From: Halobacillus salinus
GTDB taxonomy: Bacteria; Bacillota; Bacilli; Bacillales; Halobacillaceae
Assembly (NCBI RefSeq): GCF_004684905.1
Contig: NZ_SRJC01000001.1
Span: 1,302,001 to 1,366,000 of the forward strand
DNA length: 64,000 bases
Direction of reading: 5' to 3'
Part shown: piece by piece, positions 48,601 through 57,731 of the stretch
Layout of the letters: the number at the start of each line of letters is the position of its first letter
Numbering within the stretch: position 1 is the first letter of the stretch
Position numbers and translations under genes: made by a program
The notes under the pieces: model-generated
What the model was told of the DNA's origin: nothing
The model's input: the letters and a program-made list of their open reading frames with translations, nothing else
The model's database searches: none

Positions 48601-49908
48601 CTAAGTCAATAATTGATTCAGCATCTCCGTAGATTGCTCAAAACTTGAGGGTTCGTGAACGCCTTGCTTGAGAAATTGGATGATTGAAGGGTGGTAATGA
48701 ATCGCTTGATCGACTTCACGGCTGCTTCCTTTTTTATAGGCACCGATTTGGATAAGCTCACTGTTTTCTTCATACGTTGCAAGATGCGCCCTCAATTGCT
48801 CTGCTGCTTCTTTATGTTCCTCTGAAACAATCTGCTTCATGACTCGGCTGATCGACTTCAATGTGTTAATTGCAGGGAACTGTCCTTGCTCTGCAAGCCG
48901 TCGATCCAGTACGAAGTGCCCGTCCAAGATGCCTCGAACCGTATCTGAAACTGGTTCATTCAAATCGTCTCCATCCACTAGAACTGTGTAAAAAGCAGTT
49001 ATCGTTCCCTTGCTGGAAGTACCGGTCCGCTCTAATAGTTTAGGTAGCATTGCGAATACCGATGGTGTATAACCTTTCGTCGTTGGAGGTTCTCCTGTAG
49101 CTAGACCAATCTCCCGCTGCGCCATGGCAAACCTGGTAACCGAATCCATCAGTAAGTTGACGTTATATCCGAGATCACGGAAGAACTCAGCGATGGCGGT
49201 TGCCGTATAAGCCCCCTTAACCCTCATCAATGCCGGTTGGTCAGAAGTCGCCACAATGACTATAGAACGCTTGAGTCCTTCTTCACCAAGATCGTTTTCA
49301 ATGAATTCTCGCACCTCACGACCACGCTCTCCGATAAGAGCGATCACATTGATATCTGCGGAACTATTCCTAGAGATCATACCCATCAATGTACTTTTCC
49401 CGACTCCACTACCAGCGAAGATACCTACTCGCTGGCCTTTTCCTACCGTGAGTAATGAATCAATAGTTCTTACACCGACTTGGATCGGTTCTTTGATTGT
49501 CGGGCGGGACATAGGGTTTGGCGGCTCCTGTTCTGTCGGATACACCTTCAAACCTTTCGGGAGTGGACTTCCATCTAGTGGGTGACCTGTTGCATCAAGC
49601 ACTTGACCGATCAGTCCCTTGCCTGTTCTCACCTTCAAAGGTTGCCCAGTTGCTTCAACCAAACTTCCAGGGCTGATGTCTCTCATCTCTTTATAAGGCA
49701 TAAGCAAGATGTTTTCACTATGAAATCCGACTACTTCTGCCGCAATCGGTTCTTCCCCTTCTGATAACGGATAGATGTGACAAACATCGCCAATAGATGC
49801 GTCCGGTCCTTTGGATTCCACCATCAACCCGACTACTCTGTGGATCTTTCCGTATCTTTTCAACGTATTGGTGCGATTGATCGCTTGTAAGTAGGTTTGT
49901 TTATTCAT
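48601..49908 (-). CDS. fliI: Flagellum-specific export ATPase FliI
   Basis: About 435 residues, related to F-type ATPase beta. Walker A is GIFAGSGVGKSTLM, Walker B is in NVNLLMDSVTRFAMAQREIG, and the C-terminal domain docks FliJ. It powers or primes type III export. The longest frame starts at 49923, but ATG 49908 has GAGGAATTGGGA upstream and overlaps the fliH stop by eight bases, so it is preferred. Confidence 0.97.
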   Translation of the reverse strand: MNKQTYLQAINRTNTLKRYGKIHRVVGLMVESKGPDASIGDVCHIYPLSEGEEPIAAEVVGFHSENILLMPYKEMRDISPGSLVEATGQPLKVRTGKGLIGQVLDATGHPLDGSPLPKGLKVYPTEQEPPNPMSRPTIKEPIQVGVRTIDSLLTVGKGQRVGIFAGSGVGKSTLMGMISRNSSADINVIALIGERGREVREFIENDLGEEGLKRSIVIVATSDQPALMRVKGAYTATAIAEFFRDLGYNVNLLMDSVTRFAMAQREIGLATGEPPTTKGYTPSVFAMLPKLLERTGTSSKGTITAFYTVLVDGDDLNEPVSDTVRGILDGHFVLDRRLAEQGQFPAINTLKSISRVMKQIVSEEHKEAAEQLRAHLATYEENSELIQIGAYKKGSSREVDQAIHYHPSIIQFLKQGVHEPSSFEQSTEMLNQLLT

Positions 49909-50650
49909 TTCCCAATTCCTCATTCACGACTTCAAATAACGTTTGGCGCAACTCACTCAACTGTTGATCGACACCAGCATTAATGAGACCGAATGGAGAT
50001 TCGATCAGGCAAGCATGAGGATCGACATCGTCTCGTACGTAAATAGAGAGGTCTGCTCTCGAATGGGTGATTCGTTGCAACTCATCTTGCTGTGAAAAGA
50101 CGTGGTGATACTGGTCCGGATGGACTGTCACCGTAATTTCCGGTTGATCCCGCACTTCCCGAATCGCCCTTTTCACGACTTCTACAAACGCTTCATCCTT
50201 CTGGTCTAATTCATAACCAATAATTCTCTCTGCACTGACTAGAGCCAGTTCGATAATGGTTTCTTCACTAGACCTGACGGTTTGATGAAAAGAAGCATTG
50301 GCTTGGTCGATAATTTCGTTGGCTTGATTCAGCTTCTCTTCAAATTGCATTTTGGCATCTTCTAAGCCTTGCTCAAGACCCTCTCGATAACCTTCCTGCT
50401 TTGCTGATTCAATGAGAGCTTCACGTTCCGAAGCCCATCCCTGTCTCGCTTCTTCCATCTCCACTTTGAGAGCTTGCCTCATTTGTTCCGCCTCTTCATG
50501 GGCAGCTGCTTTTGTCTTCTCTGCTTCTTCTAGTTTCAGAAGAGCTTCTTCTTGTTTCTGTTGTGCGAGGCTGCTTTGCCCGTGGCCTTCATGTTCTACC
50601 TCTTCATTCGGAGAGAGAATCGGTTTGATCTTTATAACTCGATTAGACAA
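49901..50650 (-). CDS. fliH: Flagellar export stator protein FliH
   Basis: About 249 residues, a FliI regulator with a long E/Q/A-rich coiled coil (about 25-110) and a C-terminal V-ATPase-E-like domain (ISVSAERIIG-type stretch LALVSAERIIGYEL). Three starts compete: the longest frame 50677, ATG 50659 and TTG 50650. GGAGG is only two bases from ATG 50659 but 11 from TTG 50650, which gives MSNRVIKIKP like other Bacillus FliH. I prefer TTG, with an eight-base overlap with fliG. Confidence 0.85.
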   Translation of the reverse strand: MSNRVIKIKPILSPNEEVEHEGHGQSSLAQQKQEEALLKLEEAEKTKAAAHEEAEQMRQALKVEMEEARQGWASEREALIESAKQEGYREGLEQGLEDAKMQFEEKLNQANEIIDQANASFHQTVRSSEETIIELALVSAERIIGYELDQKDEAFVEVVKRAIREVRDQPEITVTVHPDQYHHVFSQQDELQRITHSRADLSIYVRDDVDPHACLIESPFGLINAGVDQQLSELRQTLFEVVNEELGNE

Positions 50651-51656
50651 TGATGTCATCTCCTCCGCCACGGGCAACGACTATTTCGCCTACGTCTTCA
50701 AGGCGACGAATTGCCGAAACGACACGTGTTTGCGCTTCCTCAACATCGCGCAATCGGACAGGACCCATGAATTCCATCTCTTCCTTAAACGTCTCTGCCA
50801 TACGGTTCGACATATTGCTGAATACCAATTCTTTGACTTCATCACTCGAAATCTTAAGGGAAAGACGCAGATCTTCATTTTCCACTTCACGTATGACGCG
50901 TTGAATAGCACGGTTATCCAGTGTAACAATGTCTTCGAACACAAACATACGCTTCTTGATTTCTTCTGCTAGCTCTGGGTCTTGGATTTCCAGTGAATCC
51001 AGTATGGTTCGCTCCGTGCTTCGGTCCACACCGTTCAAGACTTCGACTACAGCTTGAATGCCTCCGGTTTCGGTATAATCCTGCGTCACTGTAGTGGAAA
51101 GTTTCTTCTCAAGAATTTGCTCCACTTGGCTGATCACTTCAGGTGAAGTCGAATCCATTGTTGCTATCCTTCTCGCTACATCCGCTTGCAACTCTTGTGG
51201 TAACTCGGATAATATTTGTCCCGACTGAGCTGCATCGAGATAAGATAAGACGAGTGCAATCGTCTGAGGATGTTCATTCTGGATAAAGTTCAAGATTTGG
51301 CTCGGGTCCGCCTTTCGAGCGAAATCGAAAGGTTTGACTTGAAGGGAAGATGTGAGACGGCCGATAATATTCGCCGCGCCCTCATCACCAAGAGCCTTTT
51401 CTAATATTGTCTTCGCATAGCCTATTCCGCCTTGGGAAATATAATCCTGTGCTAATGCGATTTGGTGGAACTGTTCTAGGATCTCCTCTTTCTCTTTCGA
51501 TTTAACCTTCTGTACAGAAGAGATCTCTAAAGTAAGCTGTTCGATTTCTTCTTCGTTCAAATGTTTATACACTTGGGCAGCTACATCCGGCCCAAGGGAA
51601 ATTAACAGAACAGCGGCCTTCTGCCTGCCCGTTAATTCCGATTTCTTCACGGCCAT
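50643..51656 (-). CDS. fliG: Flagellar motor switch protein FliG
   Basis: A 337-residue rotor protein that meets the stator and the FliM ring. N-terminal LTGRQKAAVLLISLGPDVAA, middle EHPQTIALVLSYLD, and the C-terminal torque helix with RGMDERTQTQ-like charged residues (MFVFEDIVTLDNRAIQRVIR) are complete. AAGGGGG is seven bases before the ATG. Confidence 0.97.
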   Translation of the reverse strand: MAVKKSELTGRQKAAVLLISLGPDVAAQVYKHLNEEEIEQLTLEISSVQKVKSKEKEEILEQFHQIALAQDYISQGGIGYAKTILEKALGDEGAANIIGRLTSSLQVKPFDFARKADPSQILNFIQNEHPQTIALVLSYLDAAQSGQILSELPQELQADVARRIATMDSTSPEVISQVEQILEKKLSTTVTQDYTETGGIQAVVEVLNGVDRSTERTILDSLEIQDPELAEEIKKRMFVFEDIVTLDNRAIQRVIREVENEDLRLSLKISSDEVKELVFSNMSNRMAETFKEEMEFMGPVRLRDVEEAQTRVVSAIRRLEDVGEIVVARGGGDDIIV

Positions 51657-51668
51657 ACAGGGACCCCC

Positions 51669-53258
51669 TTAATCTTCTGCAATCCATGATCGCAATAATT
51701 TTGCGAATTCCTCTGGTTTTTCCTGCGCCATTTTTTCGAGTTGTTTTCTTCGTTGCGTAGATTCATCAAACTTTTCTTCAATAGCAGGTATCTCTTCCGG
51801 AACCCGCTCGAACGTTTCTTCATATACTTCTTCTTCTGAACCTCTCCTGCGAACAAGCATCCATATGAGTACTCCGATGACAGCTGCTATTACCGCAGCT
51901 ATTGCGTAAGCCCACATAGGAATGCTGAAACCTGGTTGTTGCGTTTCGATCTGCCCGTTGAACTCTTGGAACACAATCGACACTTTCTCTTCGGGATCGA
52001 CCTCTCCATAACTTCCGTTAATAGAAGTTGTAATCATAGAGTCGAGAATAGATTGCACACTGTCTTCTACTGTCTGCTGTTCTTGCTGAGTCAGTGTCAC
52101 TTCATCCCCATTTTCTCCTGCTTTGGTGTTGTCGATCGCTACTTGAATACCTAGGTCACGCACTTTGTAAGGAGCTTCTTCGATGTTACGTCGAATTCGG
52201 TTGAATTCATTGTTAATGGTTTCACGAGTCATTTCATAGTCTCCGTTTGACCCGTTCACACCGGCTGGGTAATTCGTGACGTCTTCATCGCCGGCGCCTG
52301 GTACGCCTCCGTCCTCTGGCATACCGCCTTCATATGTCTCTTCGATTCTTTCGACGCTAACAGGCAGTCCAGACATACTTTCGGGATCAACCGGTTCTAC
52401 AAGTTCTTCCTGTCTCGTTTCCTGAGTGAAATCGATATCCGCTGTCACAGTGGCGATGACTTTCTGTTGACCAATCATTTGACCTAACATGCGCTGAACA
52501 CGTTGCTTAATATCCCGTTCAATATCTTGCTTAACTTGTTGCTGATATGTATAAAGGTCTCCGGATTGAGAAGGATTTGAATTTTCTGTGTCATAATACT
52601 GAAAATTTTGATCCATTATGACGATATTATCTTTAGAAAGATTTGGAACGGACTTTGAAGCTAAGTTATAAAGGGCTTCTATTTGTTGATTTTCGAGCTG
52701 ATATCCTGGCTGGACACCTAGTACGATAGATGCAGATGCTGTCTGCTGGGATTCGGGATCGAGAAATACTTGTTCTTCTGGTAAATTGATCATCACTTGC
52801 GCATCTTGTATTCCGGTAATGCCCATCATCAGACTTGCAAGTTCACTCTGCATCGCATCGAGTTTGATCATCCCGAACTCATTATCCGTCATTCCCCAGG
52901 AAGTATTTGCGCTGAAGAAGCTATAATCTATCGAGCCACTGTCGGGAAGTCCTGATGCTGCCATGTCAACAAGCAAGGACTCTGCCTGAGGTTCAGGAAC
53001 TTTGATTGTAGTGCCGCCGTCCGTTAGTTCGTAGGGTACTCCCCTTGTATCCAGCTCGGCTTTCACCTGACCTACCTCCTGTAGTGTCAGGTTATTGTAT
53101 AGAGGTACCATTCTGGAACTGGATGCAAAGATACTAGCTACGACTAGGATAAGGATAACGGCAAGTCCCGAACCTACCATTAACCCTTTTTGCATCTTGC
53201 TGCGATCCTTCCAGAATGATTTCATTCTTTGCTGATAAATTAATAATTTTTCTTTCAT
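51669..53258 (-). CDS. fliF: Flagellar MS-ring protein FliF
   Basis: About 529 residues: a membrane segment near 20-42, ring-building motifs (YNNLTLQEVGQVKAELDTRG), a Gly/Glu-rich loop (about 300-345), and a second membrane segment near 440 before a cytosolic FliG-binding tail (KPEEFAKLLRSWIAED). An in-frame TTG at 53270 opens the longest frame; ATG 53258 (MKEKLLIYQQR) behind a GGGGG stretch is preferred. Confidence 0.95.
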   Translation of the reverse strand: MKEKLLIYQQRMKSFWKDRSKMQKGLMVGSGLAVILILVVASIFASSSRMVPLYNNLTLQEVGQVKAELDTRGVPYELTDGGTTIKVPEPQAESLLVDMAASGLPDSGSIDYSFFSANTSWGMTDNEFGMIKLDAMQSELASLMMGITGIQDAQVMINLPEEQVFLDPESQQTASASIVLGVQPGYQLENQQIEALYNLASKSVPNLSKDNIVIMDQNFQYYDTENSNPSQSGDLYTYQQQVKQDIERDIKQRVQRMLGQMIGQQKVIATVTADIDFTQETRQEELVEPVDPESMSGLPVSVERIEETYEGGMPEDGGVPGAGDEDVTNYPAGVNGSNGDYEMTRETINNEFNRIRRNIEEAPYKVRDLGIQVAIDNTKAGENGDEVTLTQQEQQTVEDSVQSILDSMITTSINGSYGEVDPEEKVSIVFQEFNGQIETQQPGFSIPMWAYAIAAVIAAVIGVLIWMLVRRRGSEEEVYEETFERVPEEIPAIEEKFDESTQRRKQLEKMAQEKPEEFAKLLRSWIAED

Positions 53259-53321
53259 AATTGCCCCCAAAAAAAGCGCGACTTAAGAGAATAGTATAAT
53301 ACCGATAGAATTGTATATGGA

Positions 53322-53636
53322 TTATACTTGCATTCGCATAATTTCTTTATAAGCTTCCACGACTTTATTTTGAATCTCAACAGTGGTTTGCATGGTGATA
53401 CTGGCCTTTTGTGCTGTGATCATGACATTATGTAAATCGTCCACTTCACCACGAGCCAACGCTTGTGTCATTTGGTTGGATTGTACTTGAGATTTATTCA
53501 CTCCGTCGATGGCGCTCTTTAACTGGTTGGCGAAAGTTGCGTGCGCTTCCCCTGGTGTCACCTTTGACGCTGAGGTTTTCGCAGTTGAATCCATTGGAAA
53601 TGACGTTGGAATAAATTGATTAGTGATTTCTGGCAT
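53322..53636 (-). CDS. fliE: Flagellar hook-basal body protein FliE
   Basis: A 104-residue rod-MS-ring adaptor. FANQLKSAIDGVNKSQVQSN and the C-terminal VMITAQKASITMQTTVEIQN, then KVVEAYKEIMRMQV, are the full family signature. It lies between flgC and fliF. Confidence 0.95.
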   Translation of the reverse strand: MPEITNQFIPTSFPMDSTAKTSASKVTPGEAHATFANQLKSAIDGVNKSQVQSNQMTQALARGEVDDLHNVMITAQKASITMQTTVEIQNKVVEAYKEIMRMQV

Positions 53637-53655
53637 AAATGAACTCTCCTATTTT

Positions 53656-54111
53656 TTATCTTCCAATCTCTAATGCTTTCATCATCATACTTTTCGTGGC
53701 GTTAAGAGAAGTCACGTTCGCTTCATAAGAACGTGTAGCACTCATCATATCTACCATCTCTTGAAGGGGATCAACGTTTGGCATCTGTACATACCCTTCA
53801 CCGTTTGCATCTGGGTGATTAGGGTTGAAAACTTGTTTGAACGGTTCATCGTCATCAACGATTTCCGTCACCTTGACCCCTTGGCCAGGTGTTGAAGATT
53901 GGTTCGAAGCCATTTGCAGATACGAACGGAAGTCTTGTTCTTTTGATTGAAAAGAAACCATTTTCCTTTGGTATGGTACCCACTCCCCGTTTTCGTTCAC
54001 GGTCGCTCTTGTGGTATTGGCATTGGCAATATTCGATGACGCCACGTCCATGCGAAGTCGCTGGGCAGTCAACGCGCTTGCGGTTGTGTTCATTGCGTTA
54101 AAGATACTCAA
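53656..54111 (-). CDS. flgC: Proximal rod protein FlgC
   Basis: A 151-residue rod protein. N-terminal ALTAQRLRMDVASSNIANAN and C-terminal MVDMMSATRSYEANVTSLNA are the conserved helices that coil together. Length is normal. It follows flgB by three bases. Confidence 0.96.
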   Translation of the reverse strand: MSIFNAMNTTASALTAQRLRMDVASSNIANANTTRATVNENGEWVPYQRKMVSFQSKEQDFRSYLQMASNQSSTPGQGVKVTEIVDDDEPFKQVFNPNHPDANGEGYVQMPNVDPLQEMVDMMSATRSYEANVTSLNATKSMMMKALEIGR

Positions 54112-54114
54112 AGA

Positions 54115-54510
54115 TTAGTTACCTCCTTTGAGAACGGATTCAATTCCGCGGAATTTACTACTCAAACGATCAGTCAATGCCTGGTATTGGATCTGATTTT
54201 GAGCGAGTTCGTTCATTTCTTTGTCGATATCGACATTATTGCCGTTGTGATTATATGTAGTATTATGTTTCGTTATCGTCTGGAAAGGGGATACTCCGTT
54301 ATGTTGTTTAAAATCAATATGTCTAGCATTCGTTCTTTTTGTATCTATAGACGACATTTCCGAACGTAATACATCTTTAAAGACGACGTCTTTCGCTTTA
54401 TAACCTGGTGTGTCCACATTAGCAATATTATTCGATATAGCACGGTTTTTGGCTGTGGAGTAGTTCATCGCATTCTCTAATGCGCTGAACGTTTGTCCGA
54501 AAAGATTCAA
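54115..54510 (-). CDS. flgB: Proximal rod protein FlgB, first gene of fla/che
   Basis: About 131 residues. The NNIANVDTPGYKAKDVVF and C-terminal QYQALTDRLSSKFRGIESVL motifs are typical. A GTG at 54519 opens the frame, but GAGGTG is itself the Shine-Dalgarno for TTG 54510, six bases further on, giving MNLFGQTFSALENAM like B. subtilis MKLFNGTIQALENS; TTG 54510 is preferred. A sigma-A promoter lies about 46 bases upstream. Confidence 0.94.
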   Translation of the reverse strand: MNLFGQTFSALENAMNYSTAKNRAISNNIANVDTPGYKAKDVVFKDVLRSEMSSIDTKRTNARHIDFKQHNGVSPFQTITKHNTTYNHNGNNVDIDKEMNELAQNQIQYQALTDRLSSKFRGIESVLKGGN

Positions 54511-54555
54511 GTTTTTCACCTCAAATTCGACAATTTCAGCAGTCCTACAAATTAC

Positions 54556-54585
54556 ATTGTAAGGATTTTTGTATACTCATGTCTA
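54556..54585 (-). promoter_or_regulatory. Sigma-A promoter of the fla/che operon
   Basis: TAGACA, 18-base spacer, TACAAT; each box is one base off consensus. It ends about 45 bases before the flgB TTG start. Confidence 0.55.
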
Positions 54586-54709
54586 CGAAATCTACAGAAT
54601 TTTTACGATAGTGTTACAAACAGTACGAACGAATTAGGGATTTATTCTCTACTTTGTGGAATTTGTTTACATTTATCCTACGAATGGTCTGTACAGCTTA
54701 TTATGTCAT

Positions 54710-54724
54710 AGTTTTCTGACTAAT
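54710..54724. promoter_or_regulatory. Weak CodY-box-like sequence upstream of the flgB promoter
   Basis: The 15-mer AGTTTTCTGACTAAT has the TTTTCTGA core of the CodY box AATTTTCWGAAAATT with four mismatches. CodY represses fla/che in B. subtilis, and codY is the adjacent gene. The match level is weak. Confidence 0.25.
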
Positions 54725-54847
54725 GGTAGGGGAATTGGTCTAAGTATGTCGAATGAAAAGCTGTACTTACATATTCTTATTAGAAGTCGCCACCCCCACT
54801 AAGACCCTCTCTTAGATCGCAACTACTCTTGTTATGAAACTATTACA

Positions 54848-54883
54848 AAAAAGCTCCCAATAATCTTTCAGAGGGAGCTTTTT
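54848..54883. terminator. Second, bidirectional hairpin between codY and flgB
   Basis: AAAAAGCTCCC pairs with GGGAGCTTTTT around a 14-base loop; T-runs follow on both strands. It lies about 30 bases past the first codY terminator and probably acts as a backup. Confidence 0.6.
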
Positions 54884-54912
54884 CTTATGCCGTTACAAAC
54901 GATAAATTTTGC

Positions 54913-54952
54913 AATAAAAAAAACAACAGTCCACCAATGCGGTGGACTGTTG
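54913..54952 (-). terminator. Rho-independent terminator of codY
   Basis: Perfect 12-bp stem CAACAGTCCACC/GGTGGACTGTTG, loop GCATT, then eight T on the minus strand, 14 bases past the codY stop. It is among the strongest terminators of the window and isolates fla/che from the codY operon. Confidence 0.9.
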
Positions 54953-54966
54953 CTGTAGTAGGCTCC

Positions 54967-55746
54967 TTAGTTTGTACGGAGCTTCTGAAGTTCTAATAGG
55001 AAGTTGTTATTTAGTACTTTGATATACGTTCCCTTCATACCTAGAGAGCGTGATTCTATTACACCTGCACTCTCAAGCTTACGCAAAGCGTTTACGATAA
55101 CGGAACGAGTAATGCCGACACGGTCTGCAATTTTACTAGCTACTAACAGCCCCTCGTTTCCTTCCAGCTCTTCGAAAATGTGTTCAATCGCTTCTAGCTC
55201 ACTGTAAGACAAGGAGCTGATCGCCATTTGAACGACCGCTTTACTGCGTGCTTCTTGCTCGATTTCCTCTGTCTTCTCGTGAAGGATTTCCATACCAACC
55301 ACAGTCGCTCCGTATTCAGCAAGCAACAGATCGTCATCTAGGAAGCTTCCGTCTAATCGGCTCAAAATTAGAGTACCTAGACGTTGACCGCCACCGATGA
55401 TTGGTACGATAGTCGTTAGTCCATTTTCAAATAGCTCACGGTTCTCAACAGGGAAAGCAGTATATTCACTGTCGATATCAATGTCAGGTGTTGTCTCTTG
55501 AATATTGAATAGATTTTGTGTGTACTCTTGTGGGAATTGACGCTCTGAGAGCATTGCTTTCATACGCTCGTTCTCAATTTCCTGGCGGATAGCAAAGCCT
55601 AGTAGCTTTCCTCGGCGACTTAGGATGAAAGTGTTCGCGCCAATCGAATCACGTAGTGTTGCGGACATATCGTTAAAGTCCACGGATTTTCCGGTTGTTT
55701 TTTGCAGCATCGCGTTAATGTTTCTTGCACGGTCTAGTAATTTCAT
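54967..55746 (-). CDS. codY: Global nutrient-sensing repressor CodY
   Basis: A 259-residue regulator. The N-terminal GAF domain senses branched-chain amino acids ([13 protein letters not shown], then the [20 protein letters not shown] region). The C-terminal winged helix-turn-helix ([20 protein letters not shown]) binds DNA. GTP also activates it. It is the last gene of xerC-hslV-hslU-codY and is followed by fla/che, which CodY represses in B. subtilis. Confidence 0.98.
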   Translation of the reverse strand: MKLLDRARNINAMLQKTTGKSVDFNDMSATLRDSIGANTFILSRRGKLLGFAIRQEIENERMKAMLSERQFPQEYTQNLFNIQETTPDIDIDSEYTAFPVENRELFENGLTTIVPIIGGGQRLGTLILSRLDGSFLDDDLLLAEYGATVVGMEILHEKTEEIEQEARSKAVVQMAISSLSYSELEAIEHIFEELEGNEGLLVASKIADRVGITRSVIVNALRKLESAGVIESRSLGMKGTYIKVLNNNFLLELQKLRTN

Positions 55747-55766
55747 GTTAGTTTCCTCCTCAAAAG

Positions 55767-57167
55767 TTAAAGAATAAATCGACTTAAATCTTTGTTTTTA
55801 ACAATAGAAGATAGCTTGCTGTCCACGTATTGAGGTGTGATCTCTATCGTTTCCATCATGACATCCGGAGCTTCGAAAGATAAATCTTCGAGAAGCTTCT
55901 CAAGAATCGTATGCAAACGACGGGCTCCGATGTTATCTGTTTCCTGATTCACTTCATGAGCTATTTCTGCGAGTCTAGTAATAGCATCGTCAGAAAATTC
56001 AACCTTTATACCTTCGACTTCTAAAAGTGCCTTATATTGTTTCAAAAGAGCATTAGACGGCTCAATGAGAATGTTCTTGAAGTCTTCTACAGTCAATTTG
56101 TTGAGCTCTACCCTTATAGGGAAACGCCCTTGTAATTCTGGAATAAGATCCGAAGGCTTCGCCATATGGAAAGCACCAGCAGCAATAAATAAGACATGAT
56201 CGGTAGAAACAGGGCCATACTTAGTGACAACAGTGGAACCTTCTACAATCGGAAGGATATCACGCTGTACGCCTTCACGAGAAACATTCCCTTGCTGTTC
56301 TCCTTTTGCTGCTACCTTGTCTATCTCATCGATAAAGATCATACCAGACTGCTCTACTTTGTTGACAGCTTCCTGCCCCACTTCGTCCATATCAACAAGC
56401 TTGCCAGCCTCTTCTTGTGTTAGGACTTTGCGGGCCTCTGATACAGGTAGTTTACGCTTTTTCTTGTTTTTCGGCATAAACTGGCTGAATGCATCTTGCA
56501 TATTCATCCCCATCTGTTCCATGCCCGAACCTTGGAGCATATCAAACATAGATGATTGGGATTCCTCTACTTCTACTGTAACCATCTGATCCTCAAGTTC
56601 TCCCATATCCAGTTGTTGGCGAATGCGACGGCGCTTGGTCTCGATCTCTGTTTCTTCTTGGTCTTGGTTGGAATCGGAGGTTTCCTGTTGGTTCGTTTGG
56701 TTGAAGAACATTTCAAGCGGGTTCTTGAAGTTGTTTGCCTGTTTCTTCTTCGACGGTACAAGCAGTTTCACAAGGCGTTTGTTCGCTTGTTCTTCTGCTT
56801 TGTCCTTCACTGATTCCATTTTCTCTTCCTTGACCATCCGAACGGACATCTCGACAAGGTCGCGCACCATGGACTCCACGTCACGCCCCACATAACCGAC
56901 TTCTGTAAACTTAGTTGCCTCCACTTTCACAAAAGGGGCTCCGACTAGTTTAGCAAGTCTGCGGGCGATCTCTGTCTTCCCGACACCGGTAGGACCCATC
57001 ATCAGAATGTTTTTCGGAACAATCTCATCCCGAATTTCATCATTCAACTGCATACGGCGGTAACGGTTTCGGAGCGCAATCGCTACCGATTTCTTCGCAT
57101 TGTTCTGTCCAATTATATATTGATCAAGTCTCTCTACAATTTGTTTAGGGGTTAAATTAAGTGACAT
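55767..57167 (-). CDS. hslU: HslU (ClpY) AAA+ unfoldase of the HslUV protease
   Basis: A 466-residue AAA+ ATPase. Walker [14 protein letters not shown] near 57, Walker [13 protein letters not shown], an intermediate domain (about 110-240) rich in Q/E/R, and the C-terminal tail that inserts into HslV. It unfolds proteins for HslV. It follows hslV by 11 bases. Confidence 0.97.
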   Translation of the reverse strand: MSLNLTPKQIVERLDQYIIGQNNAKKSVAIALRNRYRRMQLNDEIRDEIVPKNILMMGPTGVGKTEIARRLAKLVGAPFVKVEATKFTEVGYVGRDVESMVRDLVEMSVRMVKEEKMESVKDKAEEQANKRLVKLLVPSKKKQANNFKNPLEMFFNQTNQQETSDSNQDQEETEIETKRRRIRQQLDMGELEDQMVTVEVEESQSSMFDMLQGSGMEQMGMNMQDAFSQFMPKNKKKRKLPVSEARKVLTQEEAGKLVDMDEVGQEAVNKVEQSGMIFIDEIDKVAAKGEQQGNVSREGVQRDILPIVEGSTVVTKYGPVSTDHVLFIAAGAFHMAKPSDLIPELQGRFPIRVELNKLTVEDFKNILIEPSNALLKQYKALLEVEGIKVEFSDDAITRLAEIAHEVNQETDNIGARRLHTILEKLLEDLSFEAPDVMMETIEITPQYVDSKLSSIVKNKDLSRFIL

Positions 57168-57178
57168 TGTACGCCTCC

Positions 57179-57721
57179 TTACTCGAGTACCTCGAGAACG
57201 ATTTGGTCATTGGTAAACACACAGATCTCTCCTGCTATCTCAAGAGCAGCCTTTGCGATCTGCTCTGCGGATTGATCTGGAGAATAACGCTTCAATGCTC
57301 GACCTGCACTCAATGCAAAATTACCACCGGACCCGATTGCAAGGATTCCATCATCCGGTTCTATTACTTCCCCTGTACCGGAGACGAGAAACATTTTCTC
57401 TTTATCCATTACAATAAGCATAGCTTCAAGCTTCCTTAGCACGCGATCACTGCGCCACTCTTTCGCAAGCTCAACAGAGGCTCTGGCGAGATTCCCGTCA
57501 AAAGCTTCAAGCTTACCTTCAAATTTCTCAAAGAGCGTAAAGGCATCTGCAACTGATCCTGCAAAACCCGCTAGAACTTGATTATTGAATAACCGGCGGA
57601 CTTTTTTCGCTTTATGTTTCATGACCACTTGGTTACCAAGAGTCACCTGCCCATCACCACTCATGGCGCACTGGCCGTTGTGCTGTACAGCAAAAATCGT
57701 CGTTGCGTGAAATTGTTCCAT
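57179..57721 (-). CDS. hslV: HslV (ClpQ) peptidase subunit
   Basis: About 180 residues. The frame can open at GTG 57730, but ATG 57721 has GAGGTG six bases upstream and gives [17 protein letters not shown]. subtilis ClpQ (CodW) begins [12 protein letters not shown] and is described as an N-terminal serine protease. Here residue 2 is Glu, so that serine is missing; the two threonines at 7-8 could serve as in the E. coli type if the front is removed. The [13 protein letters not shown] and [12 protein letters not shown] parts are normal. Confidence 0.95.
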   Translation of the reverse strand: MEQFHATTIFAVQHNGQCAMSGDGQVTLGNQVVMKHKAKKVRRLFNNQVLAGFAGSVADAFTLFEKFEGKLEAFDGNLARASVELAKEWRSDRVLRKLEAMLIVMDKEKMFLVSGTGEVIEPDDGILAIGSGGNFALSAGRALKRYSPDQSAEQIAKAALEIAGEICVFTNDQIVLEVLE

Positions 57722-57731
57722 GTTTTTCACC

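Larger units (their letters stand above)
54511..54966. other. codY-flgB intergenic region (fla/che control region)
   Basis: A 456-base gap with no credible gene. Reading down the minus strand it holds the codY terminator, a second bidirectional hairpin, a weak CodY-box-like site and the sigma-A promoter of flgB. No sigma-D promoter (TAAA, about 15 bases, GCCGATAT) could be found by eye, although B. subtilis has one here. Confidence 0.6.

Noticed and set aside
54493-54711. 72-codon plus-strand frame in the codY-flgB gap
   Set aside because: Overlaps the flgB start and promoter, has no Shine-Dalgarno, and reads as random AT-rich sequence.
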